A stretch of DNA of 34,123 nt from Candidatus Magasanikbacteria bacterium GW2011_GWC2_45_8 (GTDB taxonomy: Bacteria > Patescibacteriota > Patescibacteriia > Magasanikbacterales > UBA10146). Made by a program: the position numbers and the translations under genes. Below, piece by piece: positions 5,733 through 13,727 of this stretch. The notes below the pieces were generated by a model. The model did not search any database. It saw nothing but the letters and a program-made list of their open reading frames with translations, and was not told where the DNA came from. How positions within the stretch are numbered: position 1 is the first letter of the stretch; the number at the start of each line of letters is the position of its first letter. The stretch covers positions 1 through 34,123 of the forward strand of contig LCLH01000004.1 of the NCBI GenBank assembly GCA_001001925.1, in the 5' to 3' direction.

Positions 5733-8405
5733 ATGGCACAGCCATCCTACGTGCTTGAACAAACAGGCAGTGGCCTGCCGGTTCAAAATTTACCTTCAGA
5801 AGCGGCACAAGGTTTTTTAAACAGCCCAATACTTTATTATATCCTTGTTGCGGCGGCATGGACATTTTTTGGTATTGCCCTTTTAAACGGTATTCGTTTT
5901 ATTATTTGGCATTTTGCGCGAATTCGCTACACTTTCCGCCGTAAAATTTTATTAGTACGCCTTCCTAAAGAAGCAGAAGAAGAAGCAAAACGCAAAGAAG
6001 TTGTTGATCAAAAAAAGGATATAAAAGAGGTTATTGCAGTCATGGAAACGCTCTATGCGTCGCTTGCCGGCATCAAGCGTTTGCACGATTGGAAATATAT
6101 ATTTTACAAAATAAGAAGATTTTTCCGAGGCTCTCACCGCCACATCTCGTTTGAAGTAGTGCTCCATGAGGGGCTCGTAAAATTTTTTGTGGTGGTGCGA
6201 AATGATTTAGCTGAATATGTAGAAAAACAAATCCACGCGGAGTTTCCTTCCGCTCAAGTGGAAGAAGTACCGGATTATAACATTTTTAACGCGCAAGGGA
6301 TTATAAGAGGCACTTATCTCAAATGTACAAAAACATCTATTTTACCTCTTAAAACCTACAAAAAATTGGACGGAGACCCAATGGAGGGAATTCTCAATAC
6401 GTTCAGCAAGCTAAAAAAAGACGAAGGCGTGGCGATACAAATTCTTCTGCGCCCTGCTTCCGGAGATTATCGCAAGCAGGCCATGATGATAGAACAGCGT
6501 TTAGATAAAGGCGACAAGCTTGAGAAAGCTATTTCCGCAAACTCATCTTTTACGGACTGGCTCATCAAAATAATGCTTTTCCCCATAACAGTACTCACCT
6601 ACATCATTAAAGAATTCATTTCTAAAAAAGGCGACGCGCAAAAAGAAATGCAAAATGAAAAAAACTTGCCGGTGCGTCTTTACCAGAGAGAAGAAGAAAT
6701 TAAAAAAGGAATTGAAGAAAAATTCACCAAAGTAAATTTTGAAACAAACATTCGCGTGCTCACCTCCGCCTCAAATGAAATCCGCGCGCAACAAATTTTA
6801 CGCGATATGCTTGGCGCGTTTTCACAATTTACCGCACATGAGAGCGGCAACGGATTCAAAGAACGCATTATATTTTTAAAGTCAATGCTCATCCACGATT
6901 TTATCTATCGCAATTTTCGTGAATGGAAAAAAGTTATTCTCTCATCAGAAGAACTCGCAAGTATCTGCCACTTTCCATCCCCTGCCGCAGAGACGCCGAA
7001 TATCTTATGGCTACAAGCGCGCACCTCGCCGCCGCCTGTGGACTTGCCCGAAAACGGGATCTTGCTCGGGCACGCCGTATATCGCGGAGAAACACATGAC
7101 GTCCGACTTCAAGAAGAAGACCGCCGCCGCCATCTCTACATTATTGGTATGACGGGTTCCGGTAAAAGCGTGCTCATGAGCAATCTTGCAATTCAAGATA
7201 TCAAAGCCGGACACGGCGTCTGCATTGTGGATCCGCACGGAACGCTGGTGGAAGATGTTTTGCCGCATATTCCCAAGGAGCGCGTGGACGATGTCATATA
7301 TTTCAATCCCGCAGATATAGAGCGGCCGATTGGTTTGAACATGTTAGAAGCGGATAACCCAATGCAAATGGATTTTGCAGTGCAAGAAATGATCGCAATT
7401 TTCTATAAATTGGTTACCGATCCCTCAATGATCGGCCCCATGTTTGAACATAACATGCGCAACGCAATGCTTACGCTCATGGCAGACAAAGAATTTCCCG
7501 GCAGTATAGCGGATATTCCACGCATTTTTACGGACACGGATTTCCAAAAATACAAACTTTCCAAAGTTACAGATCCAATGGTGCGCGCGTTTTGGGAAAA
7601 AGAAATGGCGAAAACTTCTGATTTTCATAAATCAGAAATGCTTGGATATTTGATTTCAAAAGTTGGCCGTTTTGTGGAAAATGAAATGATTAGAAACATT
7701 ATTGGCCAGCCAAAATCCGGATTCAATTTCCGCGAAGTAATGGACAAGAAAAAAATTCTCCTCATCAATCTGTCCAAAGGCCAAGTGGGAGAGGTCAACT
7801 CAAATTTGCTGGGATTGATTGCGGTATCAAAACTTCAAATGGCGGCACTTACACGCGCGGATCTGCCAGAGTCTGAACGCAATGATTTTTATCTGTACAT
7901 TGATGAATTTCAAAACTTTATCACAGATAGCATTTCCACTATCTTGGCCGAAGCCCGCAAATACCGTCTTGATTTAATTATGGCCCACCAATATATCGGC
8001 CAACTTGCCGGCGGGGGTATTGAAGGCAAACAAGGAAATAGCAAAGTAAAAGATGCTATTTTTGGAAACGTGGGAACAATTGTCTCTTTCCGTATCGGCG
8101 TGGACGACGCGGAAACCATGGCAAAACAATTTGCTCCAACATTAAATGAATACGACGTAATGAATGTGGAACGATATCATGCATATATCCGCCTGCTCAT
8201 CAACAACACCGCATCGCGGCCCTTCACAATGAAAACAGTCGCTCCGCAAAAAGGCGATACCTCAATTGTTGACGCTGTTAAAACCTTATCACGCCTTAAA
8301 TATGGCCGTGATAGAACACTTGTCAATGCGGAAATTCTTGAGCGAACAAAACTCGGAGAAAGTGAAAAAAAGGCGATAAGGCCCGACATAGAGCCAACCT
8401 TGTAA
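5733..8405 (+). CDS. TraG/VirD4-like (DUF87-type) membrane-anchored ATPase
   Basis: 890 aa. A membrane segment near 30-60 (LYYILVAAAWTFFGIALLNGI) is followed by a basic stretch and a large middle region with a second hydrophobic patch near 275-295. The ATPase domain has Walker A GMTGSGKS at about 472-479, the following strand GVCIVDPHGTL, and Walker B LYIDEFQNF at about 721, then AEARKYRLDLIMAHQYIGQL, which matches the coupling-protein/HerA-like family that moves DNA or protein through membranes. No relaxase, VirB proteins or oriT are visible, so this is not an obvious conjugation island. In CPR a chromosomal orphan of this type may serve DNA uptake, secretion or segregation; this is inference. 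Confidence 0.85.
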   Translation: MAQPSYVLEQTGSGLPVQNLPSEAAQGFLNSPILYYILVAAAWTFFGIALLNGIRFIIWHFARIRYTFRRKILLVRLPKEAEEEAKRKEVVDQKKDIKEVIAVMETLYASLAGIKRLHDWKYIFYKIRRFFRGSHRHISFEVVLHEGLVKFFVVVRNDLAEYVEKQIHAEFPSAQVEEVPDYNIFNAQGIIRGTYLKCTKTSILPLKTYKKLDGDPMEGILNTFSKLKKDEGVAIQILLRPASGDYRKQAMMIEQRLDKGDKLEKAISANSSFTDWLIKIMLFPITVLTYIIKEFISKKGDAQKEMQNEKNLPVRLYQREEEIKKGIEEKFTKVNFETNIRVLTSASNEIRAQQILRDMLGAFSQFTAHESGNGFKERIIFLKSMLIHDFIYRNFREWKKVILSSEELASICHFPSPAAETPNILWLQARTSPPPVDLPENGILLGHAVYRGETHDVRLQEEDRRRHLYIIGMTGSGKSVLMSNLAIQDIKAGHGVCIVDPHGTLVEDVLPHIPKERVDDVIYFNPADIERPIGLNMLEADNPMQMDFAVQEMIAIFYKLVTDPSMIGPMFEHNMRNAMLTLMADKEFPGSIADIPRIFTDTDFQKYKLSKVTDPMVRAFWEKEMAKTSDFHKSEMLGYLISKVGRFVENEMIRNIIGQPKSGFNFREVMDKKKILLINLSKGQVGEVNSNLLGLIAVSKLQMAALTRADLPESERNDFYLYIDEFQNFITDSISTILAEARKYRLDLIMAHQYIGQLAGGGIEGKQGNSKVKDAIFGNVGTIVSFRIGVDDAETMAKQFAPTLNEYDVMNVERYHAYIRLLINNTASRPFTMKTVAPQKGDTSIVDAVKTLSRLKYGRDRTLVNAEILERTKLGESEKKAIRPDIEPTL

Positions 8406-8416
8406 TTACGGCAATT

Positions 8417-8444
8417 TTGATGTACAATTTTTGAAGACTACAAT
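8417..8444 (+). promoter_or_regulatory. Promoter before the 8482 gene
   Basis: -35 TTGATG (8417-8422), 16-base spacer, -10 TACAAT (8439-8444). The A/T-rich leader of about 30 bases has no Shine-Dalgarno. It would drive the 8482 gene and dnaX. Confidence 0.5.
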
Positions 8445-8481
8445 AAAAATATAAAAACCTTAAGAATTAAAACAAAAATAT

Positions 8482-9228
8482 ATGGATCAAAATCAAAGTT
8501 CATGGCAGCCTATTTCAAATGTTCTAGATCAAAAGCTTACAGGAGAAGAGTTAATCCCTTCCACGCCTCAAGCATCTGAAGAAACTCTTCCCATAACTCC
8601 TCTCAACAATACCACCTCAATTTCTCCTCAAAATCTTGCTTTACTAGAAAAATTGGTCAACCATCTCACAGAAGTATCAGCATCTCTTTCTTTTTTAATT
8701 GCTCAAATCAAAGGCACAGAAAATTCTTCAAATCTCCCTCCACTCCCCTCGCTCTTAAGTCAAACCACTACTATTCCTGAGCCAGCTCTTTCTACGAGCC
8801 AAATTCAAAAATATTCTACAGATTCTAGCGCAGCTCGAGTCCTTGAAGGAGTTTTTGATGGGACGCGAATGGTTGGAGCAGATGGCGCTGTGTATCCAGT
8901 ACCACCCAATTACGCGTCAAAATCAAAATTAGTCGAGGGAGACCTCATGAAACTTACTATAACGTCAACAGGAGCATTTATTTATAAACAAATAGGACCT
9001 ATAAAAAGAAGACGCATCATTGGGGAATTGATAAAACACCAGGACGGCGATACTACTCTTTACGACGTGCTTGCGCAAGATCATGTGTATCATGTACTTT
9101 CCGCCGCCATTACCTACTACAAAGGAGAGCAGGGAGACGAAGTCGCAATTCTTGTTCCAGAGAGCAGTCCCTCCAAGTGGGGTGCTGTAGAATATGTCGT
9201 CAAAAAGACACCATCTCAATATATTTAA
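8482..9228 (+). CDS. Conserved hypothetical protein, cotranscribed with dnaX
   Basis: 248 aa, no named domain recognised. The N-terminal 115 residues are Ser/Thr/Pro/Gln-rich with one leucine-rich helix (NLALLEKLVNHLTEVSASLSFLIAQIK) that may oligomerise. The C-terminal half looks beta-rich and compact: GVFDGTRMVGADGAVYPVPPNY, SKLVEGDLMKLTI, FIYKQIGPIKRRRIIGEL and DEVAILVP. Alternating strands with Gly/Asp turns and a basic patch (KRRR) would suit a small barrel that binds nucleic acid or protein, but that is speculation. It stops two bases before the dnaX start, so translation is probably coupled and a role near DNA replication is possible. Confidence 0.7.
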   Translation: MDQNQSSWQPISNVLDQKLTGEELIPSTPQASEETLPITPLNNTTSISPQNLALLEKLVNHLTEVSASLSFLIAQIKGTENSSNLPPLPSLLSQTTTIPEPALSTSQIQKYSTDSSAARVLEGVFDGTRMVGADGAVYPVPPNYASKSKLVEGDLMKLTITSTGAFIYKQIGPIKRRRIIGELIKHQDGDTTLYDVLAQDHVYHVLSAAITYYKGEQGDEVAILVPESSPSKWGAVEYVVKKTPSQYI

Positions 9229-9230
9229 AT

Positions 9231-10859
9231 ATGTCATCATTATACCGCCGCCACCGTCCTCAAAAATGGGAAACAATTTCAGGGCAAAGCAACATCAAAT
9301 CAACTTTGCAACAAGAAATCAAAGATGTACGTTTGGTAAACGCTTATTTATTTTTCGGACCGCGCGGCGTTGGAAAAACTTCAATCGCGCGTATTTTTGC
9401 AAAATCCCTCAACTGCGCCATGCGCATTCCAACAGATAGTGAGCCGTGCAACAAATGCACCAATTGTGAAGAAATAACCTCCGGACGATCCCTTGATGTG
9501 CTTGAAATTGACGCGGCATCACACACAGGCGTTGACCATGTACGAGAAGCGATCATTGAAAACGCGCAATTTGCGCCCAGCAAGGGAGCCTACAAAATTT
9601 TTATCATTGATGAGGTGCACATGCTTTCTATTTCTGCTTTTAATGCTTTGTTAAAAATTATTGAAGAACCTCCCGCACACGTCATTTTCATTCTTGCCAC
9701 GACAGAGCCTGATAAAGTCCCTGAAACCATTATTTCACGTTGTCAACGTTTTGATTTTAAAAAAATTCCACATAAAGAGGTTATCGCTCGGCTCAAGCTT
9801 GTGGCAACAGAAGAAAATATTTCTGTAGAAGATGAAGTCTATGAACGCGTGGCGCGCCAAAGTGAAGGATGTGTTCGAGATGCCGAAAGCCTACTTGGTC
9901 AGCTTTTTTCTATTGGAGAAACCGCTATAACTTCTGAAATGGCCGATCTAGTACTGCCTCGTTTTTATATTGATAAACTTAAAATATTTGTGGAGGGTAT
10001 TCTAAAAAAGGATATCATAACAAATCTCAACCTCATTCAAACTCTCGCAAATGAAGGAGTTGATTTATTACTCTTTCATGAACAATTAATTGAGTTTATT
10101 CGTCTCATCATGCTTGTAAAATTCAATCCTGAACTCGCGCGCCAATCTTTTCATCTTAATGACGCGGCACTCATTTCCATAGAAGATGTGGCGGGGCGCA
10201 TGAGCCCTGAACAACTCTCAGTTATTTTTGAAGAAACTATTGATGCCAAAAAATGGTGGAAAAATGCTCGAATTTCTGAAATACCGCTTGAACTTTTGAC
10301 TCTTAAAATAGCATATGCAGGATCCTCTCTTATCCCATCTGTGTCTCATCGAGAAATACCATCATCTCAAGGACATTCAAAAAATCAGCCTGTTGCGGAG
10401 CCTTCTTTGGACAAAATACAAATACCTACACCCGTCATAACAAATCAATTACCAGCGTGTGGAACAACGTCTTTACTCCATGAATCCAGTAACACGCCTC
10501 AACCTCCCGGCATTATCTCACTTGACGAAATAAAAAAAAAATGGAATGATTTGCTTAAACGAGTCCAGACATACCATCATTCATTGCCGGTCATCCTCCG
10601 CATGAGCGAACCTTTGGAGGTAGCAGGTAATGTTTTGCGCATTGGGCTTAAATACACATTTCATAGAGACAAAATCAAAGAACGTAAAATGTCTGATCTT
10701 GTAGAAAAAGCCCTCCTTGATGTTTTAGGGTTTCCACTTCTCATTGAGCCAATGATGATTACCGTATCTACACCGGTTCAACCCGATAAAGATGCCAAAA
10801 GTATTGAGTTTGATGATTTAGTGCAAGCATTTAGCGGCATTCCGGCGCCTTTGGCATAA
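9231..10859 (+). CDS. dnaX: DNA polymerase III subunit gamma/tau
   Basis: Clamp-loader ATPase, 542 aa from the ATG at 9231, two bases after the upstream gene. AAA+ core: Walker A GPRGVGKTS (about 43-51); four zinc cysteines in CAMRIPTDSEPCNKCTNC; DVLEIDAASHTGVDHVR; Walker B IDEVHML; and the EPPAHVIFILATTEPDKVP...SRCQRF segment with the SRC arginine finger. A Pro/Ser-rich linker (about 370-425) leads to a C-terminal tau-like domain (430-542). At codons 434-437 a run of ten adenines (10532-10541) precedes a -1 frame TGA at 10547-10549, so slippage would give a gamma-like protein of about 439 aa. Confidence 0.96.
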   Translation: MSSLYRRHRPQKWETISGQSNIKSTLQQEIKDVRLVNAYLFFGPRGVGKTSIARIFAKSLNCAMRIPTDSEPCNKCTNCEEITSGRSLDVLEIDAASHTGVDHVREAIIENAQFAPSKGAYKIFIIDEVHMLSISAFNALLKIIEEPPAHVIFILATTEPDKVPETIISRCQRFDFKKIPHKEVIARLKLVATEENISVEDEVYERVARQSEGCVRDAESLLGQLFSIGETAITSEMADLVLPRFYIDKLKIFVEGILKKDIITNLNLIQTLANEGVDLLLFHEQLIEFIRLIMLVKFNPELARQSFHLNDAALISIEDVAGRMSPEQLSVIFEETIDAKKWWKNARISEIPLELLTLKIAYAGSSLIPSVSHREIPSSQGHSKNQPVAEPSLDKIQIPTPVITNQLPACGTTSLLHESSNTPQPPGIISLDEIKKKWNDLLKRVQTYHHSLPVILRMSEPLEVAGNVLRIGLKYTFHRDKIKERKMSDLVEKALLDVLGFPLLIEPMMITVSTPVQPDKDAKSIEFDDLVQAFSGIPAPLA

Positions 10860-10883
10860 AAATTTGACATTTCTGTACAGCGC

Positions 10884-10954
10884 TCGGGGATCGTCTAACG
10901 GTAGGACGCCAGGTTCTGGCCCTGGTAATTGGGGTTCGAATCCCTATCCCCGAG
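10884..10954 (+). tRNA. tRNA-Gln (anticodon CTG)
   Basis: 71-nt cloverleaf. Acceptor TCGGGGA (10884-10890) pairs with 10947-10953, with the U1-A72 pair and G73 usual for tRNA-Gln. D arm GTC/GAC. Anticodon stem CCAGG/CCTGG with loop TTCTGGC, anticodon 10916-10918. T loop TTCGAAT. CCA is not encoded (the next bases are CAT). Outside the tRNA, TTTCTGT (10870-10876) and ACAGAAA (10961-10967) can pair and may help processing. Confidence 0.95.
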
Positions 10955-10990
10955 CATTGGACAGAAAAAATTAATTTTCATTACAATTTT

Positions 10991-11683
10991 ATGAGCTCAT
11001 CTCACACTGTAAATCATAATAGCCAAAAATCGCTTCTTATATGGACGATTGTTGCGGTTGTGGCGCTCATTGCGGTTTTTGTTGGCATCGATTCCGCGTC
11101 TAAACAGCGTGCTCCCAATAATCCATCAGATCAAAACAATTCTATTGACGCGGTAAAAGAAGATGATCATGTCAAGGGAGGAAATTTTTCTAGTCCAGTT
11201 ACTATAATTGAATATAGTGATTTTCAGTGCCCTGCTTGCGCCGCTTACTATCCCATCACTAAAAAAATCTTTGAAACAAATGGCGCAAAAGTGCAATTTG
11301 TTTATCGCTACTTCCCTTTGGAATCAATCCATGCCAATGCGTTGCCCGCGTCTCAAGCTGCCGAGGCCGCCGGCAAACAAAATAAATTTTGGGAAATGCA
11401 CGACCTTTTGTTTGAACGACAAAAAGAATGGTCAAATGAAAAAAGTCCCCGCGATATCTTTGCGCGCTACGCGGGAGAGCTTAGACTCAATACCGGCAAC
11501 TTCATAGCTGATTTTGAGAATCCCGCGACCAAGGACCGGATTCAAAAAGATTACCAAAGCGGTACACGCGCTCGTATTGAAGGTACTCCGACATTCTTTA
11601 TAAATGGCGCAAAAATTGATAACCCGCGATCTTATGATGAATTTCAAAAACTCATTGACGATGTGGTGGCAAAAAAATCATAA
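10991..11683 (+). CDS. Membrane-anchored DsbA-family thiol oxidoreductase
   Basis: 230 aa. One N-terminal membrane anchor (about 15-33, LLIWTIVAVVALIAVFVGI), then a polar linker and a thioredoxin-fold DSBA domain facing outside. Active site CPAC at 80-83 after IIEYSDFQ; the cis-proline loop is GTPTFF with P200; helical insertion between. It introduces disulfides in exported proteins, and its partner for re-oxidation is the VKOR-like protein whose start overlaps its end by 23 bases. Candidate clients with cysteine pairs in the window are the lytic transglycosylase and the pilin. Start chosen at the first ATG after the tRNA; no strong Shine-Dalgarno. Confidence 0.92.
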   Translation: MSSSHTVNHNSQKSLLIWTIVAVVALIAVFVGIDSASKQRAPNNPSDQNNSIDAVKEDDHVKGGNFSSPVTIIEYSDFQCPACAAYYPITKKIFETNGAKVQFVYRYFPLESIHANALPASQAAEAAGKQNKFWEMHDLLFERQKEWSNEKSPRDIFARYAGELRLNTGNFIADFENPATKDRIQKDYQSGTRARIEGTPTFFINGAKIDNPRSYDEFQKLIDDVVAKKS

Positions 11684-12116
11684 CATCTTCCCCCACCATT
11701 TTTTCATTCTGTTTGTCATACTAATTCTTGTGGGACTTGTTGATAGTTCATATCTTGCCGCCTTGCATATCCGAGGGGTCGCCCCCACATGCAATGTCTT
11801 AAAAGGTTGTGAACAAGTTGCGACGAGCGTTTACTCGTCGCTTTTTAGCGTACCGGTCGCTTTTTTTGGTCTTGCTTATTATATGTTTCTTTTTTTATTT
11901 GTCGTATATATTTGGGAACGCCAACGCTCACATCTCTTTCATTATTTGATCGGCATATCCACTATTGGACTACTAGCTTCTATTTATTTCTTTTATTTGC
12001 AGGTAGTAGTTATTCACGCGCTTTGTCTATATTGCATCATCTCCGGTATAGATACTCTTATTTTTTGGCTTCTTGCAACGCAACTCATACGTTTTAATCG
12101 ACAAAACATTATTTAA
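11661..12116 (+). CDS. VKOR-family quinone-dependent disulfide oxidase
   Basis: Membrane enzyme of 151 aa that re-oxidises DsbA and passes electrons to quinone, a functional counterpart of DsbB. I chose the ATG at 11661; it gives a first membrane helix directly after a short basic start and overlaps the DsbA gene by 23 bases. Four membrane helices are visible. Conserved residues: loop cysteines C44 and C50 (PTCNVLKGCE), S56 in TSVYSS, the G/P segment SVPVAFFG and the quinone-side CxxC C122-LY-C125. All four catalytic cysteines are present, so it should be active. Its length is that of the minimal bacterial VKOR core without a fused thioredoxin, which here is the separate DsbA. Confidence 0.92.
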   Translation: MWWQKNHNIFPHHFFILFVILILVGLVDSSYLAALHIRGVAPTCNVLKGCEQVATSVYSSLFSVPVAFFGLAYYMFLFLFVVYIWERQRSHLFHYLIGISTIGLLASIYFFYLQVVVIHALCLYCIISGIDTLIFWLLATQLIRFNRQNII

Positions 12117-12117
12117 G

Positions 12118-13719
12118 ATGCGCCTTGTCAGCCATAAATTTTTTCCCATAATAAGTATTGCCGTTGTGAGCCTCATAGGGGCCTCATTTTTTATCATGAG
12201 CGGTCTCAAAACAACTCATGGCACCATAGCTACTCCGCTTGATGACGCATTTATCCACTTTCAATATGCCAAACAAATCTCACAGGGAAACTGGTTTAAA
12301 TATTTCCCCGGAGCACCCATATCTTCCGGAGATACGAGCTTCTTATATCCGCTAATTTTGGCTGTTGGATACCGCGCAGGGCTAACAGGACTTTCAATTA
12401 TCTGGTTTGCATACGCGCTGGCGCTGGCTTGTCTTGTAGGGACAGGATATATCATCTATGCCATTGGCGGCTATTTTAAACTCAAACAAAAAAACGCATT
12501 GTGGATTGCGCTTCTTGTGATAAGCAATGGGTGGCTTTTGTGGGGGTATTTTTCAGGCATGGAAATTGCCTTACAAACATTTTTTTTGCTCGCAACGTTC
12601 TATGCCGCACTCAAAGAAATCAATGAAAAAAAACTCAAATGGCTTCCTCTATGGCTCTTTCTGTTAACCATCGTGCGGCCGGAAGGGTTTATCGCGAGTG
12701 CTCTTTTAGGAACTTGGATTATTGTTCTACGGGTTTTCCGCGGGCAAAAGATAACATATTGGTATGCGGCGTTTCTGCCATTTTTAACCTACGCCGCCCA
12801 ACTTTTGTTTTATCATTTTACAACCGGTGAATGGAACAGTAATACTTTTATTTTAAAAACATGGTGGTATATCATATCGTCGCAAGGAATTTTTCCCTAT
12901 CCGCTTCTTAATAAATTTTTGAGTCTAAGTATTGTCTTGGCTTATTTTTTGCCAAAAGAAATTGCTTACTTTGCAAATGATATGGGATTAATAAGCATAA
13001 TTGGATTTCCGATTATTTTTATCGGAGCAATTTTTGCTCGCGGCAAAGAAGGACAGCGTTCTTTTCCTCTTACCGTTTCATGGATAATCCTCTTCATAAT
13101 GGAATTTCTAGCACTTCTAAATATTTATGCCGTAACAGAGGTAACCCGCCGGCGTTATTTTATTTTTCTCGCGCCACTAGCTATTTTTTTTACAATGTAC
13201 GCAGTAATAGAAATTGCCGGATGGTTTAACAAAAAATTAATTTCCTTATTTTTAATATTTTTTACTATTCTTTCACTTGGCAATACCGTTTATTTCGCGC
13301 GCGCATATTCATTTGATATTCAAAATATTTTTGAAATGCATTTTCAGGTGGCACAATGGGTACAAAAAAATACCGCTCCAAACGATATCATCGCAATGAA
13401 TGACGCTGGCGTTGTCCCCTATCTTACCAATCGTCCTTTTTTTGATGTAATGGGTCTAGTAACCAATAAAGTAGCACGAGTAGTGCACGAAGGTCCGGAC
13501 GCATTCCTCAAATATATAATTTCTCTCCCACGCTATGAACGCCCCGCATATTTTATTATTTTCCCCGGCTGGTTTGACACCAACGAAACGCGTGACGTGA
13601 TAAAATTACGCGCAATTTTAAAACAACTTGGCACGCCAATCGCGCACTTTACTGTCTCAAATTTTTCAATCGTGCCGTATGGAACCATGTCAGTCTTAAA
13701 GCCAAAATGGGATCAATAG
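12118..13719 (+). CDS. Multi-membrane glycosyltransferase-like protein (GT-C, ArnT/PMT-like)
   Basis: 533 aa from the ATG two bases after the VKOR stop, so it is in the same operon. About ten to twelve hydrophobic segments span most of the protein. After the first helix the outer loop has LDDAFIHFQYAKQIS, matching the DD(A/Y)(F/Y)xHxRYA catalytic-loop style of lipid-linked-sugar-dependent GT-C transferases. The soluble C-terminal part (about 420-533) has MNDAGVVPYLTNRPFFDVMGLV, seen in related CPR membrane proteins. It likely moves a sugar from a polyprenyl carrier to a surface polymer or exported protein. Donor and acceptor are unknown. It converges on the glycerate kinase with eight bases between. 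Confidence 0.75.
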   Translation: MRLVSHKFFPIISIAVVSLIGASFFIMSGLKTTHGTIATPLDDAFIHFQYAKQISQGNWFKYFPGAPISSGDTSFLYPLILAVGYRAGLTGLSIIWFAYALALACLVGTGYIIYAIGGYFKLKQKNALWIALLVISNGWLLWGYFSGMEIALQTFFLLATFYAALKEINEKKLKWLPLWLFLLTIVRPEGFIASALLGTWIIVLRVFRGQKITYWYAAFLPFLTYAAQLLFYHFTTGEWNSNTFILKTWWYIISSQGIFPYPLLNKFLSLSIVLAYFLPKEIAYFANDMGLISIIGFPIIFIGAIFARGKEGQRSFPLTVSWIILFIMEFLALLNIYAVTEVTRRRYFIFLAPLAIFFTMYAVIEIAGWFNKKLISLFLIFFTILSLGNTVYFARAYSFDIQNIFEMHFQVAQWVQKNTAPNDIIAMNDAGVVPYLTNRPFFDVMGLVTNKVARVVHEGPDAFLKYIISLPRYERPAYFIIFPGWFDTNETRDVIKLRAILKQLGTPIAHFTVSNFSIVPYGTMSVLKPKWDQ

Positions 13720-13727
13720 GATGTGCT

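Noticed and set aside
5733..8405. Integrated conjugative element
   Set aside because: Only the coupling-type ATPase is present; no relaxase, VirB channel proteins, integrase or att repeats are seen, although tRNA genes are nearby.
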